Made by a program: the position numbers and the translations under genes. The notes under the pieces are model-generated. The model worked only from the letters and a program-made list of their open reading frames with translations, searched no databases and was not told where the DNA came from. A stretch of DNA of 64,000 nucleotides from an uncultured Aquimarina sp. (lineage in GTDB: Bacteria; Bacteroidota; Bacteroidia; Flavobacteriales; Flavobacteriaceae), in the NCBI GenBank assembly GCA_947503135.1, contig CANNCQ010000002.1, positions 90,793 to 154,792 on the forward strand. The letters are read 5' to 3'. Position 1 is the stretch's first letter; each line of letters begins with the position of its first letter. This document shows, piece after piece, positions 34,791-43,124 of this stretch.

Positions 34791-35318
34791 ATGACTGTAG
34801 TTCAAAAATATTACCTCAAAACATATTTCTTAAATGCAGTATTGAGTGGAGTAATAATGGCATTAATGTTCATATATTTTGGTGATTTAACCAATGCTGT
34901 TATCTATTTAATTTCTTATCTTATCATGGGAATATTCTTCACCATACTTACAGTAAATGTTCATTTTAATAAAATTAAATCATTCGGTATTCAAAATATT
35001 ACGGCCGATCACTTGAGGGTGAAGCAAGAAAAATGTGTGATATCTTATTTAGAGATTTCTGAGATTAAAGAAAAGTTGAATGGAAATCACTTTTTTGACC
35101 AAATGACAATTACGGATATCGAAAATGGGGTAAAAATAAAAACAGGCTTAGCTTGGAATTTTTTAGATAACAGGATTGAAATAATCCAATCGTCTAATGC
35201 TGCTATTAAACCTTATGAATACCGAATCACTAGTGTTCCAAATATGAAATATACAAGGGTTGACAATGGTAAAAACTTAAAAAACGTAATGGAGGTAGCA
35301 AAGTTATTAAGAATTTGA
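34791..35318 (+). CDS. Membrane protein with PH-like domain, uncharacterised
   Basis: 175 residues. Two membrane helices occupy about 12-32 and 36-54 (LNAVLSGVIMALMFIYFGDL, YLISYLIMGIFFTILTV). The cytoplasmic part (about 60-175) looks beta-rich with a terminal helix (NLKNVMEVAKLLRI), as in bacterial PH-like domains: FGIQNITADHLRVKQEKCVI, SYLEISEIKEKL and GVKIKTGLAWNFL. No enzyme motif is seen. It stands alone between dnaK and yceI. Confidence 0.6.
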   Translation: MTVVQKYYLKTYFLNAVLSGVIMALMFIYFGDLTNAVIYLISYLIMGIFFTILTVNVHFNKIKSFGIQNITADHLRVKQEKCVISYLEISEIKEKLNGNHFFDQMTITDIENGVKIKTGLAWNFLDNRIEIIQSSNAAIKPYEYRITSVPNMKYTRVDNGKNLKNVMEVAKLLRI

Positions 35319-35713
35319 TAAGAAGTGATTCAATATATAATGTAAAAAATAACTCTACTAGATTTAACTTTTTAAATTAGAACTCTTTTTCGAATATAGT
35401 TAAGAACTGATTAAGAGTTAGACCCCAATTTTAAGTTGGCTGTATTCATTTCTTAGTAATTTGCATTAAAAAAAATAAACTGCCTTTTTTCCAAGGTATG
35501 GTCTGTATAGAAACTCATTTTATTTTTAGTATATTTCTTAGCATAGTTTTTAAATTGACACTATGTAATTCACTAAATAAATTTTTTAAATCACTTTCTA
35601 TTTTATGCCTTTTAATAAAATTGTGTGTTTTAAAATTATTCAAAAAATTAGGTGGAGTAACAAAACTCCGCCTAATTTCTTTTTACTGGATATTTTTGGA
35701 TACTACCAACAAT
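35319..35713. other. Gene-free region with the yceI terminator
   Basis: 395 bases. A rightward open frame of 74 codons (35498-35722) is hydrophobic, Lys/Leu-rich and crosses the terminator, so I do not accept it. Leftward, 35510-35640 reads as a short open frame (HKIESDLKNLFSELHSVNLK) with no convincing start, perhaps a gene remnant. Confidence 0.45.
35645..35678 (-). terminator. Terminator of the yceI gene
   Basis: AAATTAGGTGGAGT / ACTCCGCCTAATTT, a 14-bp stem with one G-T pair, loop AACAAA, followed on the leftward strand by TTTTTTG. It lies 36 bases past the yceI-family stop. Confidence 0.85.
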
Positions 35714-36331
35714 TTATTGTAGCACTACAAGCGCATCTATAGCAACATCTTCCCAGGTTTTACTTACATTGTCTTTACCAGTGTGAAGCAATTCACAAGC
35801 TTTATGGATAGAGTTAAAAGCTTTTGAAGCTCCGAATTCTAATATATTTAAAGAGCCTTGTAAACGTACGTTTCTACCTACAACGGTGTGCTCAAGAGGA
35901 ATTCTTTTTTGTGTATTATTCATTTTAAGATTTAAAAAGACCTGCTCACCTTCTGTTGTGAATGAACCACTTAGTAATTCTGTATTGTCCATCATTCCAA
36001 AGAAAAGTGTTTTTAATTTAGAATCACGAGCTTCATTTTTACTATAAATACTACTTGCAGGAATAGTAAAATCTACACCATTAAATGCACCAATAACAGT
36101 TTCTGATTTAGGAGCATTAAGTACATTGATGGTTTTAAAAATACCAGAAACACCTTTTTTCTCTGTAAACTTGTAACCTGTCCATTCTACCTTTGAATTT
36201 TGGGCAGTTACTTGATATGTATTTGAAGCAGCAGCAGATTGTTCAACAACAGCTTTAGTTTCGACCTTGTTTTTGCAAGAAACTCCCATTAACAATAAAC
36301 TCGCACTTAAGGCGACAAATAATTTTTTCAT
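35714..36331 (-). CDS. YceI family lipoprotein
   Basis: 205 residues beginning with a lipoprotein signal (LSASLLLMGVSC, Cys19). The rest is a YceI lipocalin-like beta barrel: YQVTAQNSKVEWTGYKFTEK, GVDFTIPASSIYS, ARDSKLKTLFFGMMDN. YceI proteins bind amphiphilic ligands such as polyisoprenoids in the periplasm. Family members are usually about 190 residues with a cleavable signal; here a lipid anchor is predicted. Leftward, 63 bases after the MFS gene and with its own terminator. Confidence 0.88.
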   Translation of the reverse strand: MKKLFVALSASLLLMGVSCKNKVETKAVVEQSAAASNTYQVTAQNSKVEWTGYKFTEKKGVSGIFKTINVLNAPKSETVIGAFNGVDFTIPASSIYSKNEARDSKLKTLFFGMMDNTELLSGSFTTEGEQVFLNLKMNNTQKRIPLEHTVVGRNVRLQGSLNILEFGASKAFNSIHKACELLHTGKDNVSKTWEDVAIDALVVLQ

Positions 36332-36394
36332 GATTTTTTATTTTCTATTCGCTATAAATTTATGAATTTACAGGCTTCTAAACCCACTAAATTA

Positions 36395-37585
36395 CTACAA
36401 ACTAGATTTTTTTAAGGAATTTTTATAAGTTTTCTTCCGTAAAAAGAAGATTCCGAATATAGGGCCTATAGCTAAAATAAGAAAGGGAATATAATTGGTT
36501 AGATCTTTTGCATATAAGCTTAGTATTTGAATACTAAATATAGTGATCAAAAATCCTAAACTATTTACTAAAGTAATAGCAGTGCCTTTATTAGCTACAG
36601 GGGCAGCTTGTGCTACAAGAGTGGATAGCTGGGGAGAATCTGCAATAACAAACATTCCCCAAAGAATCATGAAAACTATAAATAATAGAGGAGTGGTTTT
36701 TAGCATTAAAGGGAAAAATAGAATACAAGTTAACGAACCCCACAAACTAAATTTAGCTACATATATGCTAGATTTAATTTCCGAAATATAACCTCCTATT
36801 ATACACGAAAAGAAACCGCTGACAATAATAATAAAAGACCAAAGACTAATATTGAAGTCGTTATTGTTTACAGTGTTATAGGTAACCAATAGTGCGGGGA
36901 CAAAAGCCCAAAAAGTATATAACTCCCACATGTGACCAAAATATCCAAAACTCGCTTTTCTTAGTTCAATATTTTTAAACAAATAAAAAATTACTTTAGG
37001 TTGAAATTTACTTCCTAGTTTACTAAAAGGTCCTTTTGGCACACCAAAACCAACCAAAAGTCCCCCTAATAAAGATAATGTAGAGGTTAAACCAACAACA
37101 AATAATAAACTATTTTCGAAAGCAATGAAACTAAAAAAATGGGGTATTGCAGTACCTAATACTAATGTTCCTACTAAAAATCCAAGCGCTCTACCTAAAC
37201 CATTTTCGAAATAATCAGAAGCTATTTTTATTCCTATCGGATAAATGCCTGCCAGACATATACCTGTTGTAAAACGTAATATAGTAATGCTCCAATAAGA
37301 ATTTCCGGGGTACAACAAAGCAAAATTACTAAATGATGCTAATAGTGCACAACTCATAAATATCTTAGAAGCCTTAAACCGATCGGCAATACTTAAAAAA
37401 GCAAAAAAAAGTGTACCCACAATAAAACCAAATTGTATAATGGCAGTAAAAAAACCAAGACTATTTGGGTCTTTAATATTATAAGCAAGTGTGAGTTGAG
37501 GCATTACTGCGTTAACAGCAAACCATACCGATGTACAAGCAAATTGCGAAAAAATTATAAAAAATAGAATGTGTTTATTTTTCAA
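36395..37585 (-). CDS. Major facilitator superfamily transporter (TTG start)
   Basis: 396 residues with about twelve membrane helices, an MFS carrier. The start is a TTG at 37585, two bases after the thioesterase stop. An in-frame stop 12 bases upstream and the first helix beginning at residue 6 leave no better start. ACTSVWFAVNAVMPQL opens helix 1; FAFLSIADRFKASKIF carries the cytoplasmic loop 2-3 with the Asp-Arg of the A motif. The substrate is not deducible. Translationally coupled to the thioesterase gene. Confidence 0.85.
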   Translation of the reverse strand: MKNKHILFFIIFSQFACTSVWFAVNAVMPQLTLAYNIKDPNSLGFFTAIIQFGFIVGTLFFAFLSIADRFKASKIFMSCALLASFSNFALLYPGNSYWSITILRFTTGICLAGIYPIGIKIASDYFENGLGRALGFLVGTLVLGTAIPHFFSFIAFENSLLFVVGLTSTLSLLGGLLVGFGVPKGPFSKLGSKFQPKVIFYLFKNIELRKASFGYFGHMWELYTFWAFVPALLVTYNTVNNNDFNISLWSFIIIVSGFFSCIIGGYISEIKSSIYVAKFSLWGSLTCILFFPLMLKTTPLLFIVFMILWGMFVIADSPQLSTLVAQAAPVANKGTAITLVNSLGFLITIFSIQILSLYAKDLTNYIPFLILAIGPIFGIFFLRKKTYKNSLKKSSL

Positions 37586-37587
37586 AA

Positions 37588-38136
37588 CTAATCGTTAATT
37601 AATACTTGTACGTTATATGACTTTAAAAAATCCAAGTGCCCTTCAACTTTAAATGATTCAGGTTTAAATTGTCCGCGTCTGGTTTTGCCTTGTTGTTGTC
37701 GATGAGCACTTCTAACAAAACGTCTAATGTCATCTTTGGTTTCTAAAATTAGTCCTGGTACAGCTACTGTTTTACCCGACTCATCTTTAGCAACCATTGT
37801 GAAAAATGAAGAATTACAATGTTTTTTTTCTCCTGTTTTTATATTTTCGGCCTCGACCCTAATACCAACTACCATAGAGCTTCTACCCACAAAATTAACC
37901 GCAGCACTTAAAGTTACTAATTCGCCCACTTCAATAGGTTGCAAAAAGTCTACTTTATCAACACTAGCTGTTACGGCGTAGTAGCCAGAGTATTTTGCAG
38001 CGCAAGCAAAAGCAACTTGATCCATTAAAGATAATATATATCCTCCGTGAATTTTCCCACTAAAATTGGAGTGGGAGGGAAGCATCAGCTCGGTTATAGT
38101 TATATGAGATTCTGTATTATGTTTAAAAGTCGACAT
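37588..38136 (-). CDS. Acyl-CoA thioesterase, hotdog fold
   Basis: 182 residues with one hotdog domain. The motif SHSNFSGKIHGGYILSLMDQVAF holds the HGG turn and the active-site Asp of the YciA/BACH-type enzymes. ITELMLPSHSNFSG, VDFLQPIEVGELVTLSA and VGIRVEAENI are also typical. It hydrolyses acyl-CoA esters in the cytoplasm, chain length unknown. The C-terminal extension of about 40 residues (rich in Arg and Gln, RSAHRQQQGKTRRGQF) is longer than usual. It is cotranscribed with the MFS gene, two bases apart. Confidence 0.9.
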   Translation of the reverse strand: MSTFKHNTESHITITELMLPSHSNFSGKIHGGYILSLMDQVAFACAAKYSGYYAVTASVDKVDFLQPIEVGELVTLSAAVNFVGRSSMVVGIRVEAENIKTGEKKHCNSSFFTMVAKDESGKTVAVPGLILETKDDIRRFVRSAHRQQQGKTRRGQFKPESFKVEGHLDFLKSYNVQVLIND

Positions 38137-38298
38137 AGGGTGGTTTTAAATATTAACTAACACTCGAGCAATATACTAATACGATTGTTAAGCTAATACA
38201 ACAAATGTAGTACAAAGTTTAAAGAAAGGGCATTAAATTTAACTTTTGTGTTTTTTTTCGAACGTATGTTTTTTCTAATTTTATATAAAACAAAATCT

Positions 38299-39021
38299 AT
38301 GGGCTTGTATAACATTAATTTAGAAGAGGTTTTAAAAAAGAATAAAGCTGTACCAACAACAAAAGCACTTTTAAATAGTTTAGATTTAATTTGGAATAAA
38401 GAGCATCAGAAAGACATTTCTTTATTAAAAAGAATTAAGCTTAAACCAACAAAAAACTTACCCAATAATCATTTTGAGATTGATAAATTAGTAAGCGAAA
38501 ATATATATCACATTTCAGATATTAAGAAACTATGTATAGATTACCGTTTACGATTTTTAAGTACACATTACTTTAAAGGAGAAATCCCTTTTGAAGCAAT
38601 ATCTAAAATAAAAGATTTAGAAAGAACGCACGAAACTGCTTTTTACAATTTTAAAGTTATCGCCCCTTCAAAATTGTTTAAACTTGAAAATGCAGATGAC
38701 CCCTTGCTATTTATACCTTTAGGTAATGATTATTACTATTTTGTACATAAATGGGGAGGTGATTTGAAACCGTGGCGAAAGGCTTGGGCATGGTGTTTTA
38801 AAAGTTTTGAAAACTTGATGGTACTTTGCTTACTAGTAAGCCTGCTACTAACTGCCCTGATACCTCAAGGGTTATTTACTAACGAAAAAATGAGTGCTTC
38901 GGTGTATTTTTTTGAGTATTTATTTATGTTTAAATCAGTTGTAGCAGTAGTTATGTTTTATGGATTTTCTAAAGGAAAGAATTTTAATACCGCTATATGG
39001 AACAGCAAGTATTTTAATTAA
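38299..39021 (+). CDS. Uncharacterised protein with two C-terminal membrane helices
   Basis: 240 residues from the ATG at 38299 (another ATG at 38266 would add eleven residues). The N-terminal 150 residues are soluble and Lys/Leu-rich. FLSTHYFKGEIPFEAISKIK and DPLLFIPLGNDYYYFVHKWGGDLKPWRK look like a conserved core. Two helices (about 175-195 and 205-225: LCLLVSLLLTALIPQGLF and YLFMFKSVVAVVMFYGF) end the protein. I do not recognise the family. It has its own upstream region and precedes a small membrane protein gene by 37 bases. Confidence 0.6.
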   Translation: MGLYNINLEEVLKKNKAVPTTKALLNSLDLIWNKEHQKDISLLKRIKLKPTKNLPNNHFEIDKLVSENIYHISDIKKLCIDYRLRFLSTHYFKGEIPFEAISKIKDLERTHETAFYNFKVIAPSKLFKLENADDPLLFIPLGNDYYYFVHKWGGDLKPWRKAWAWCFKSFENLMVLCLLVSLLLTALIPQGLFTNEKMSASVYFFEYLFMFKSVVAVVMFYGFSKGKNFNTAIWNSKYFN

Positions 39022-39058
39022 CTGCAAATAATTGTATTTTTGGACGGAATATTAAATT

Positions 39059-39271
39059 ATGGATTACAATAATATACCTGACCACCCCAGACAAAGAAAA
39101 TATGATTTAATTTTCGGTCTTATTTTTATTGCTTTAGGGGCTTACCGAATGTTTCAATTATATAGTGGAATTGTTTTTTCTAAATTTAAAATTATAATAG
39201 GTGTATTTATGCTGGTTTTAGGTGTTTTTAAACTCTATGCTTATTTAAAAACAAAAAGTATTGCAAATTAA
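39059..39271 (+). CDS. Small two-helix membrane protein
   Basis: 70 residues with two membrane helices (YDLIFGLIFIALGAYRMFQL and IIIGVFMLVLGVFKLYAY) and short charged ends. The repeated G(L/V)xxxLGxxK/RxxxxY pattern suggests an internal duplication. It probably pairs with the gene 38299-39021 upstream. Its last four bases overlap the stop of the convergent trmH-like gene. Function unknown. Confidence 0.6.
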   Translation: MDYNNIPDHPRQRKYDLIFGLIFIALGAYRMFQLYSGIVFSKFKIIIGVFMLVLGVFKLYAYLKTKSIAN

Positions 39272-39942
39272 TTTTCCAAATTATAGCGTGCTATAATTTT
39301 TTCATGACTTTTAAGTACTTTACACACCCAATCATATCGTTTTTGAAGTAGTTCTTCTGCGGTAAACTTCCAGTCTAAATTACTATTATGTAATTTATGA
39401 GTAATTTCTTGTAGTATAATTGATGCTGAAACGGAAATATTTAAGCTTTCTGTAAATCCGTACATGGGAATTGTTAATTGCACATCCGAATTATTTAATA
39501 CATAATCACTTAATCCAGTATCTTCTTTACCAAAGAAAAAAACTGATTTTTTGCTAATGTCAAAATTAGCTAAAGTAACATTGTTTTTACCGTGTGGAGT
39601 TGTAGCTACTATTTGATACCCTTCTTTTTTTAAAGTATCAACACATTCCTTTGTAGTGTGGTGTCGGTTAATATCTACCCATTTTTGAGCACCCATTGCA
39701 ATTTCACGATCAATGGTTCTCACATTTCTTTCTTCTATAACATGAAGGTTTTGAATTCCAAAAATATCACAACTTCTCATAACAGCACTAGTGTTATGTA
39801 ATTGATAAACATCTTCTATAGCTACCGAAAATTGATAAGTACGATTTTCAAGTACGGCATGGTTTTTTAACCTTCTACGTTCAGTTAAAAAGCTTTCTAA
39901 ATAACTAACTAAATCTTCTGTAAGCTTCATATTAAGAATCAT
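39268..39942 (-). CDS. trmH: TrmH-type tRNA/rRNA 2'-O-methyltransferase (SpoU family)
   Basis: 224 residues (ATG 39942; a second ATG at 39930 is equally plausible). The SPOUT knot motifs are visible: VAIEDVYQLHNTSAVMRSCD (motif 1, with the Arg that activates the 2'-OH), VFFFGKEDTGLS (motif 2, usually GxExxGLS) and IPMYGFTESLNISVSASIIL (motif 3). The C-terminal helical tail is typical of TrmH, which makes Gm18 in tRNA, so I favour that target over rRNA. Convergent with the small membrane gene by a 4-base overlap. Confidence 0.87.
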   Translation of the reverse strand: MILNMKLTEDLVSYLESFLTERRRLKNHAVLENRTYQFSVAIEDVYQLHNTSAVMRSCDIFGIQNLHVIEERNVRTIDREIAMGAQKWVDINRHHTTKECVDTLKKEGYQIVATTPHGKNNVTLANFDISKKSVFFFGKEDTGLSDYVLNNSDVQLTIPMYGFTESLNISVSASIILQEITHKLHNSNLDWKFTAEELLQKRYDWVCKVLKSHEKIIARYNLEN

Positions 39943-40009
39943 ATTTGTGCTTACAAATGTACTAGTTGATTTAGGTTATATTACTATTCTATTAAATAAA
40001 AAACGATTA

Positions 40010-40921
40010 CTATTTTCCGCCTATAGCTCTAAGGTCTTGAATACAAAGAGGATCTAATTGAAGTACATTCACATTATTCATCATGTCTGTTACCAGTCTA
40101 GCAGATGCTTCCATAAGACAAAAAGGAACATTGCAGTGCCCGTTTCCTTCTAGTTCACCATCTTCATTTTCGATTTGAGATTCATGTGCTTCCTGTTGGG
40201 GGGTAAACTCACTATTTACTAAACCTAGTAAGTGACAAAACTCATGGTTTAACGTTCCCGCTTCAACTCTTTCTAAAACACGGGGATTATTTCTTGTAAA
40301 TCGAATAAGCGTACTTTCATAAATTACAAATGAAGTATTCAAATAAGCTGTACCTAAAATAACAGTACTAGATCTGTTGCTAAATTCTGTTGCTGCATTA
40401 TCTCTGTCCGCAAAAAATATAAAAATAGCAAGATTATCCTCAGTATTAAACTGAGTTCTATTGGGTGCCTCAACTTGTTCAAAAATACTTTGAACAGTAT
40501 ATTCTTCAACATCTGGAGCAGGTATAGTTTGCTCAACTATAGTCACGCCATCAGGTTTGTTTAATCTGTCAGAAATAAATTGAATTAAATTTTGTTTGGC
40601 AAATTCAGAAGGCTCAAACCCTTCTACAGAAACTATTTCTAGGGTGATACTTTTAAATTGATTATCTCTAACTAAATCTCTTGCAGAGCTTCCTAAATCA
40701 TTTAAATTTGCTAAGTTGAAATTAGGATTAACCCTTCTTAACGATGCTAAATTTATACTTCCATTAGTATCTATAATAGGTCCACTTGTATTAGGAATAA
40801 TTACTCGTTCCCTTTCATTTTCTGCATTATTACTAGCAGTAGAATTATCATCACTTTCACAACTTATAATCGCTAGAGTTAAAACTATTGAAAAGAAAAC
40901 TTTTTTAAAAAATGTATTCAT
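40010..40921 (-). CDS. Lipoprotein zinc metalloprotease, archaemetzincin-like active site
   Basis: 303 residues from the ATG at 40921; the upstream in-frame TTG (40966) is ignored because the lipoprotein signal (VFFSIVLTLAIISC) starts after it. The metal site HEFCHLLGLVN lies at about 219-229. About 30 residues later comes GHCNVPFCLMEAS, which matches the CxxxxCxM segment of archaemetzincins but is displaced by the insertion; the insertion has its own His (EAHESQ) that may be the third ligand. It belongs to what is often called membrane metalloprotease in Bacteroidota. Probably at the periplasmic face of the outer membrane. Substrate unknown. Confidence 0.75.
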   Translation of the reverse strand: MNTFFKKVFFSIVLTLAIISCESDDNSTASNNAENERERVIIPNTSGPIIDTNGSINLASLRRVNPNFNLANLNDLGSSARDLVRDNQFKSITLEIVSVEGFEPSEFAKQNLIQFISDRLNKPDGVTIVEQTIPAPDVEEYTVQSIFEQVEAPNRTQFNTEDNLAIFIFFADRDNAATEFSNRSSTVILGTAYLNTSFVIYESTLIRFTRNNPRVLERVEAGTLNHEFCHLLGLVNSEFTPQQEAHESQIENEDGELEGNGHCNVPFCLMEASARLVTDMMNNVNVLQLDPLCIQDLRAIGGK

Positions 40922-41025
40922 AAGAGGAGTGTAAAGTAAATTTACTGTTATGTGTATTTTGTTCAATTTTTTTTGAATTCCTTACAAAAGGATTTGAATA
41001 AACCTAATTTAAAGGTTATTTAACT

Positions 41026-41733
41026 TCATACCAGTGTTAATTTTGCTAAATAATCATAGTGTTTACCTTCCACAATAAGTTCACAATTAAATCCATGAAC
41101 TAAACAGGCTCTTTTTAAGGTGTTGAAATCTACATATAACCAGTCAAAAACTTCGGAAGATATATTATTATAACTTATTTGATAGTTAAGTTCCCCATAA
41201 TATCCTTTTGCGGCATCTACCCAATATTCACCATTATCATCTTCAAACAAAAAAATCAAATCAGAAGAGTCTATGAATACTTGTCCATTAGTATTCAGTA
41301 TTTTCTTAAGTTGGTCAAAAAAGGTATTGAAATTATTCAGTTTACCTATAATTCCGCTCCCATTCATTAACAACAATACGGTATCGTATTTGCCGGAGTG
41401 GTTATAGAAGTCTTTAACAAATGCATTAGTAATTCCACGCTGTTTACAAATTTCGATAGCCCCTGTTGAAGTATCAATAGCAGTAATGTTTAATTTTTTT
41501 TCGTTTTGAAGAAATAAGGAGTGACTACCCGCACCGCAACCTACATCTAATACTTTTCCTTTCGATAAATCTAAAGCTTTTTGTTCGATTTTAGGCATTT
41601 GTTTATAATTTCGAAACAGGTATGAGACAAGAATTTGGTCGTCGTCAAAATCGTTGTTTTTTACAGTAATAATTTGTTCCTCTTTTGTTTTAAAATAGGC
41701 GGAAATAGCTTCCCCAAAAATATCGTTTTGCAT
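41026..41733 (-). CDS. Class I SAM-dependent methyltransferase
   Basis: 235 residues with the SAM-binding motif I LDVGCGAGSHSLFLQ near residues 56-70 and motif II acid in ITAIDTS near 82. Further parts are DTVLLLMNGSGIIGKL and the C-terminal LVEGKHYDYLAKL-like end. The target is not deducible; it is not obviously a quinone or protein methyltransferase. Leftward and divergent from the YkgJ gene with 23 bases between start codons, one of the tightest divergent pairs in the window. Confidence 0.85.
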   Translation of the reverse strand: MQNDIFGEAISAYFKTKEEQIITVKNNDFDDDQILVSYLFRNYKQMPKIEQKALDLSKGKVLDVGCGAGSHSLFLQNEKKLNITAIDTSTGAIEICKQRGITNAFVKDFYNHSGKYDTVLLLMNGSGIIGKLNNFNTFFDQLKKILNTNGQVFIDSSDLIFLFEDDNGEYWVDAAKGYYGELNYQISYNNISSEVFDWLYVDFNTLKRACLVHGFNCELIVEGKHYDYLAKLTLV

Positions 41734-41774
41734 GTTGTAAAAATATTCAATTTTAAATGGATTACCTTTGTTTT

Positions 41775-42296
41775 ATGAACGAAGAATTACAACGTATACA
41801 AGAGCAGGCAATAGAGCTTAAAAAAGAAAACAAAAAGTTTTTAGATCGCTTAAATCAAAGGCCTCCCAAGCATTTGGACGTTAAGATGAAAGAGTTACAT
41901 GAAGAAACATTTAAGAAGATTGATTGCTTAACTTGTGGTAATTGTTGCAAAACTACGGTGCCAATTATCACAGACAAAGATTCTGAGCGCATAGCTAAGC
42001 ATTTAAAAATGAAAATTTATGATTTTGAAACGAAATATGTTCATATTGAAGGGGACAATTTAAAATCTTTTAAGATGGCACCTTGCGAATTTTTGATGGA
42101 TGATAACTATTGTATGATTTACGATGTACGTCCCAAAGCATGTTTGGAATATCCGCATACCACAAGAAATAAATTTCATCAACTCTCGCGTATTACTTTG
42201 GAGAACACAGTAGTGTGTCCAGCAACTTCGGTAATTATCGAAAAATTGAAAGATCATTTAGATAAAACACAAAAAAAGAGTAATCGAAGAAAATAA
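41775..42296 (+). CDS. YkgJ family cysteine cluster protein
   Basis: 173 residues from the ATG at 41775. An ATG at 41757 overlaps a TACCTTTG -7-like box (41763-41770), so transcription probably starts too late for it. The cysteine pattern CLTCGNCCKTTVPI, CEFLMDDNYCMIYDVRPKAC defines the YkgJ zinc or iron-sulfur chelating family. The N-terminal helix is Glu/Lys-rich. The function is unknown. Its stop codon opens the palindromic element at 42297-42428. Confidence 0.85.
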   Translation: MNEELQRIQEQAIELKKENKKFLDRLNQRPPKHLDVKMKELHEETFKKIDCLTCGNCCKTTVPIITDKDSERIAKHLKMKIYDFETKYVHIEGDNLKSFKMAPCEFLMDDNYCMIYDVRPKACLEYPHTTRNKFHQLSRITLENTVVCPATSVIIEKLKDHLDKTQKKSNRRK

Positions 42297-42428
42297 CGGT
42301 CTCGTATAACCGTCAGTTACGGATTAAATTAGCGATTATTTACGGTTTAGCACAGACGTTAGCAATTCCTAGTTGATTCGGACGTAGTCGAATCCGCCTT
42401 AATTGCGGTTATACATTGTTGGCAATAG
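42297..42428. repeat. Folded, attC-like palindromic element between convergent genes
   Basis: GTATAACCG (42304-42312) and CGGTTATAC (42406-42414) form the outer arms. Inside, GATTCGGAC (42375-42383) and GTCGAATC (42387-42394) pair around a 3-base loop with one unpaired G. Bulged hairpins flanked by outer repeats are the plan of integron attC sites, and the leftward gene at 42429-42905 looks like a single cassette. The usual GTTRRRY core is not seen, so this is a resemblance only. Confidence 0.35.
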
Positions 42429-42905
42429 TTATTTTTCATTTTTGCAATTCAGTCTTTTCAATTTTCGTAATTCCTTTTTGTGAACTGTATTAAGTTTTTG
42501 ATTTCTGTCACAGAGGCTAGTCACAAAATCAAATTCGTTTTTAGTCATTTTAGTAAAATGAGTCGATTTTCGAGCATAAACTAAATAAGATTTTCCTAAT
42601 TCAAATTTATATCCACAACTTACTCCGCTATCTTCAGATACAATTTCGATAAATTCTTTCTCAACTTTTCCTTTGATAGTTTTTGTAATCTCAAATTTGT
42701 ATATGATTGGGTCAGCCGAAGATTTTATTCTAGCTTTATTCTCAATTTTTATATCGATAACTTGTCCGCTTATAATTAAGTCAGATTCAGTAAAAGCTTT
42801 TTCAACCTTTTTAGTTAACGACTCATTCGTTTCTATACAGCTACAAGCGAAAGATTCGGTTATAGAGAAAACAAGTATTAATATCAATAGAAATGTTTTT
42901 TTCAT
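42429..42905 (-). CDS. Secreted TIMP/NTR-like domain protein
   Basis: 158 residues from the ATG at 42905 (the upstream TTG is rejected). The signal peptide KKTFLLILILVFSITESFAC ends just before CSCIE. The Cys-x-Cys start, the strands DLIISGQVIDI and IYKFEITKTIKG, and SGVSCGYKFELGKSYLVYA with a conserved cysteine match the NTR/TIMP-like beta barrel found in many Bacteroidota exported proteins. Function unknown. It sits alone among unrelated genes, with the folded element at its 3' end and GTTGGCAATAATT just before its start, so it looks like a mobile cassette. Confidence 0.7.
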   Translation of the reverse strand: MKKTFLLILILVFSITESFACSCIETNESLTKKVEKAFTESDLIISGQVIDIKIENKARIKSSADPIIYKFEITKTIKGKVEKEFIEIVSEDSGVSCGYKFELGKSYLVYARKSTHFTKMTKNEFDFVTSLCDRNQKLNTVHKKELRKLKRLNCKNEK

Positions 42906-43124
42906 ACTCGTGAGTTTAATTATTGCCAACTGTAGAATATAATAAGGTTATTTATATAGCTAATCAAAAATTATCATTACAGGTGAAATAATGAAACCTC
43001 AGTATACTATATACTTATCATCTTGATTAAATTTTAAGCTTATTTGCTTACCTATTAACTCTAATTCAGGAAAGAGCTTGAGTCTTCGCTTATTGTAGTA
43101 TGCATTTACAATATTTTATTAGGG

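Noticed and set aside
35498..35722. Rightward 74-codon hydrophobic open frame
   Set aside because: Low-complexity Lys/Leu composition, crosses the yceI terminator and the yceI stop, no start context.
39268..39271. Overlap of the small membrane gene and the trmH-like gene as a sign of a wrong frame
   Set aside because: Both ends are convergent stops overlapping by four bases, which is common, and both frames look coding throughout.
42297..42428. Calling the element a true integron attC site
   Set aside because: The RYYYAAC/GTTRRRY core is not present as such and no integrase is visible; kept as a resemblance only.
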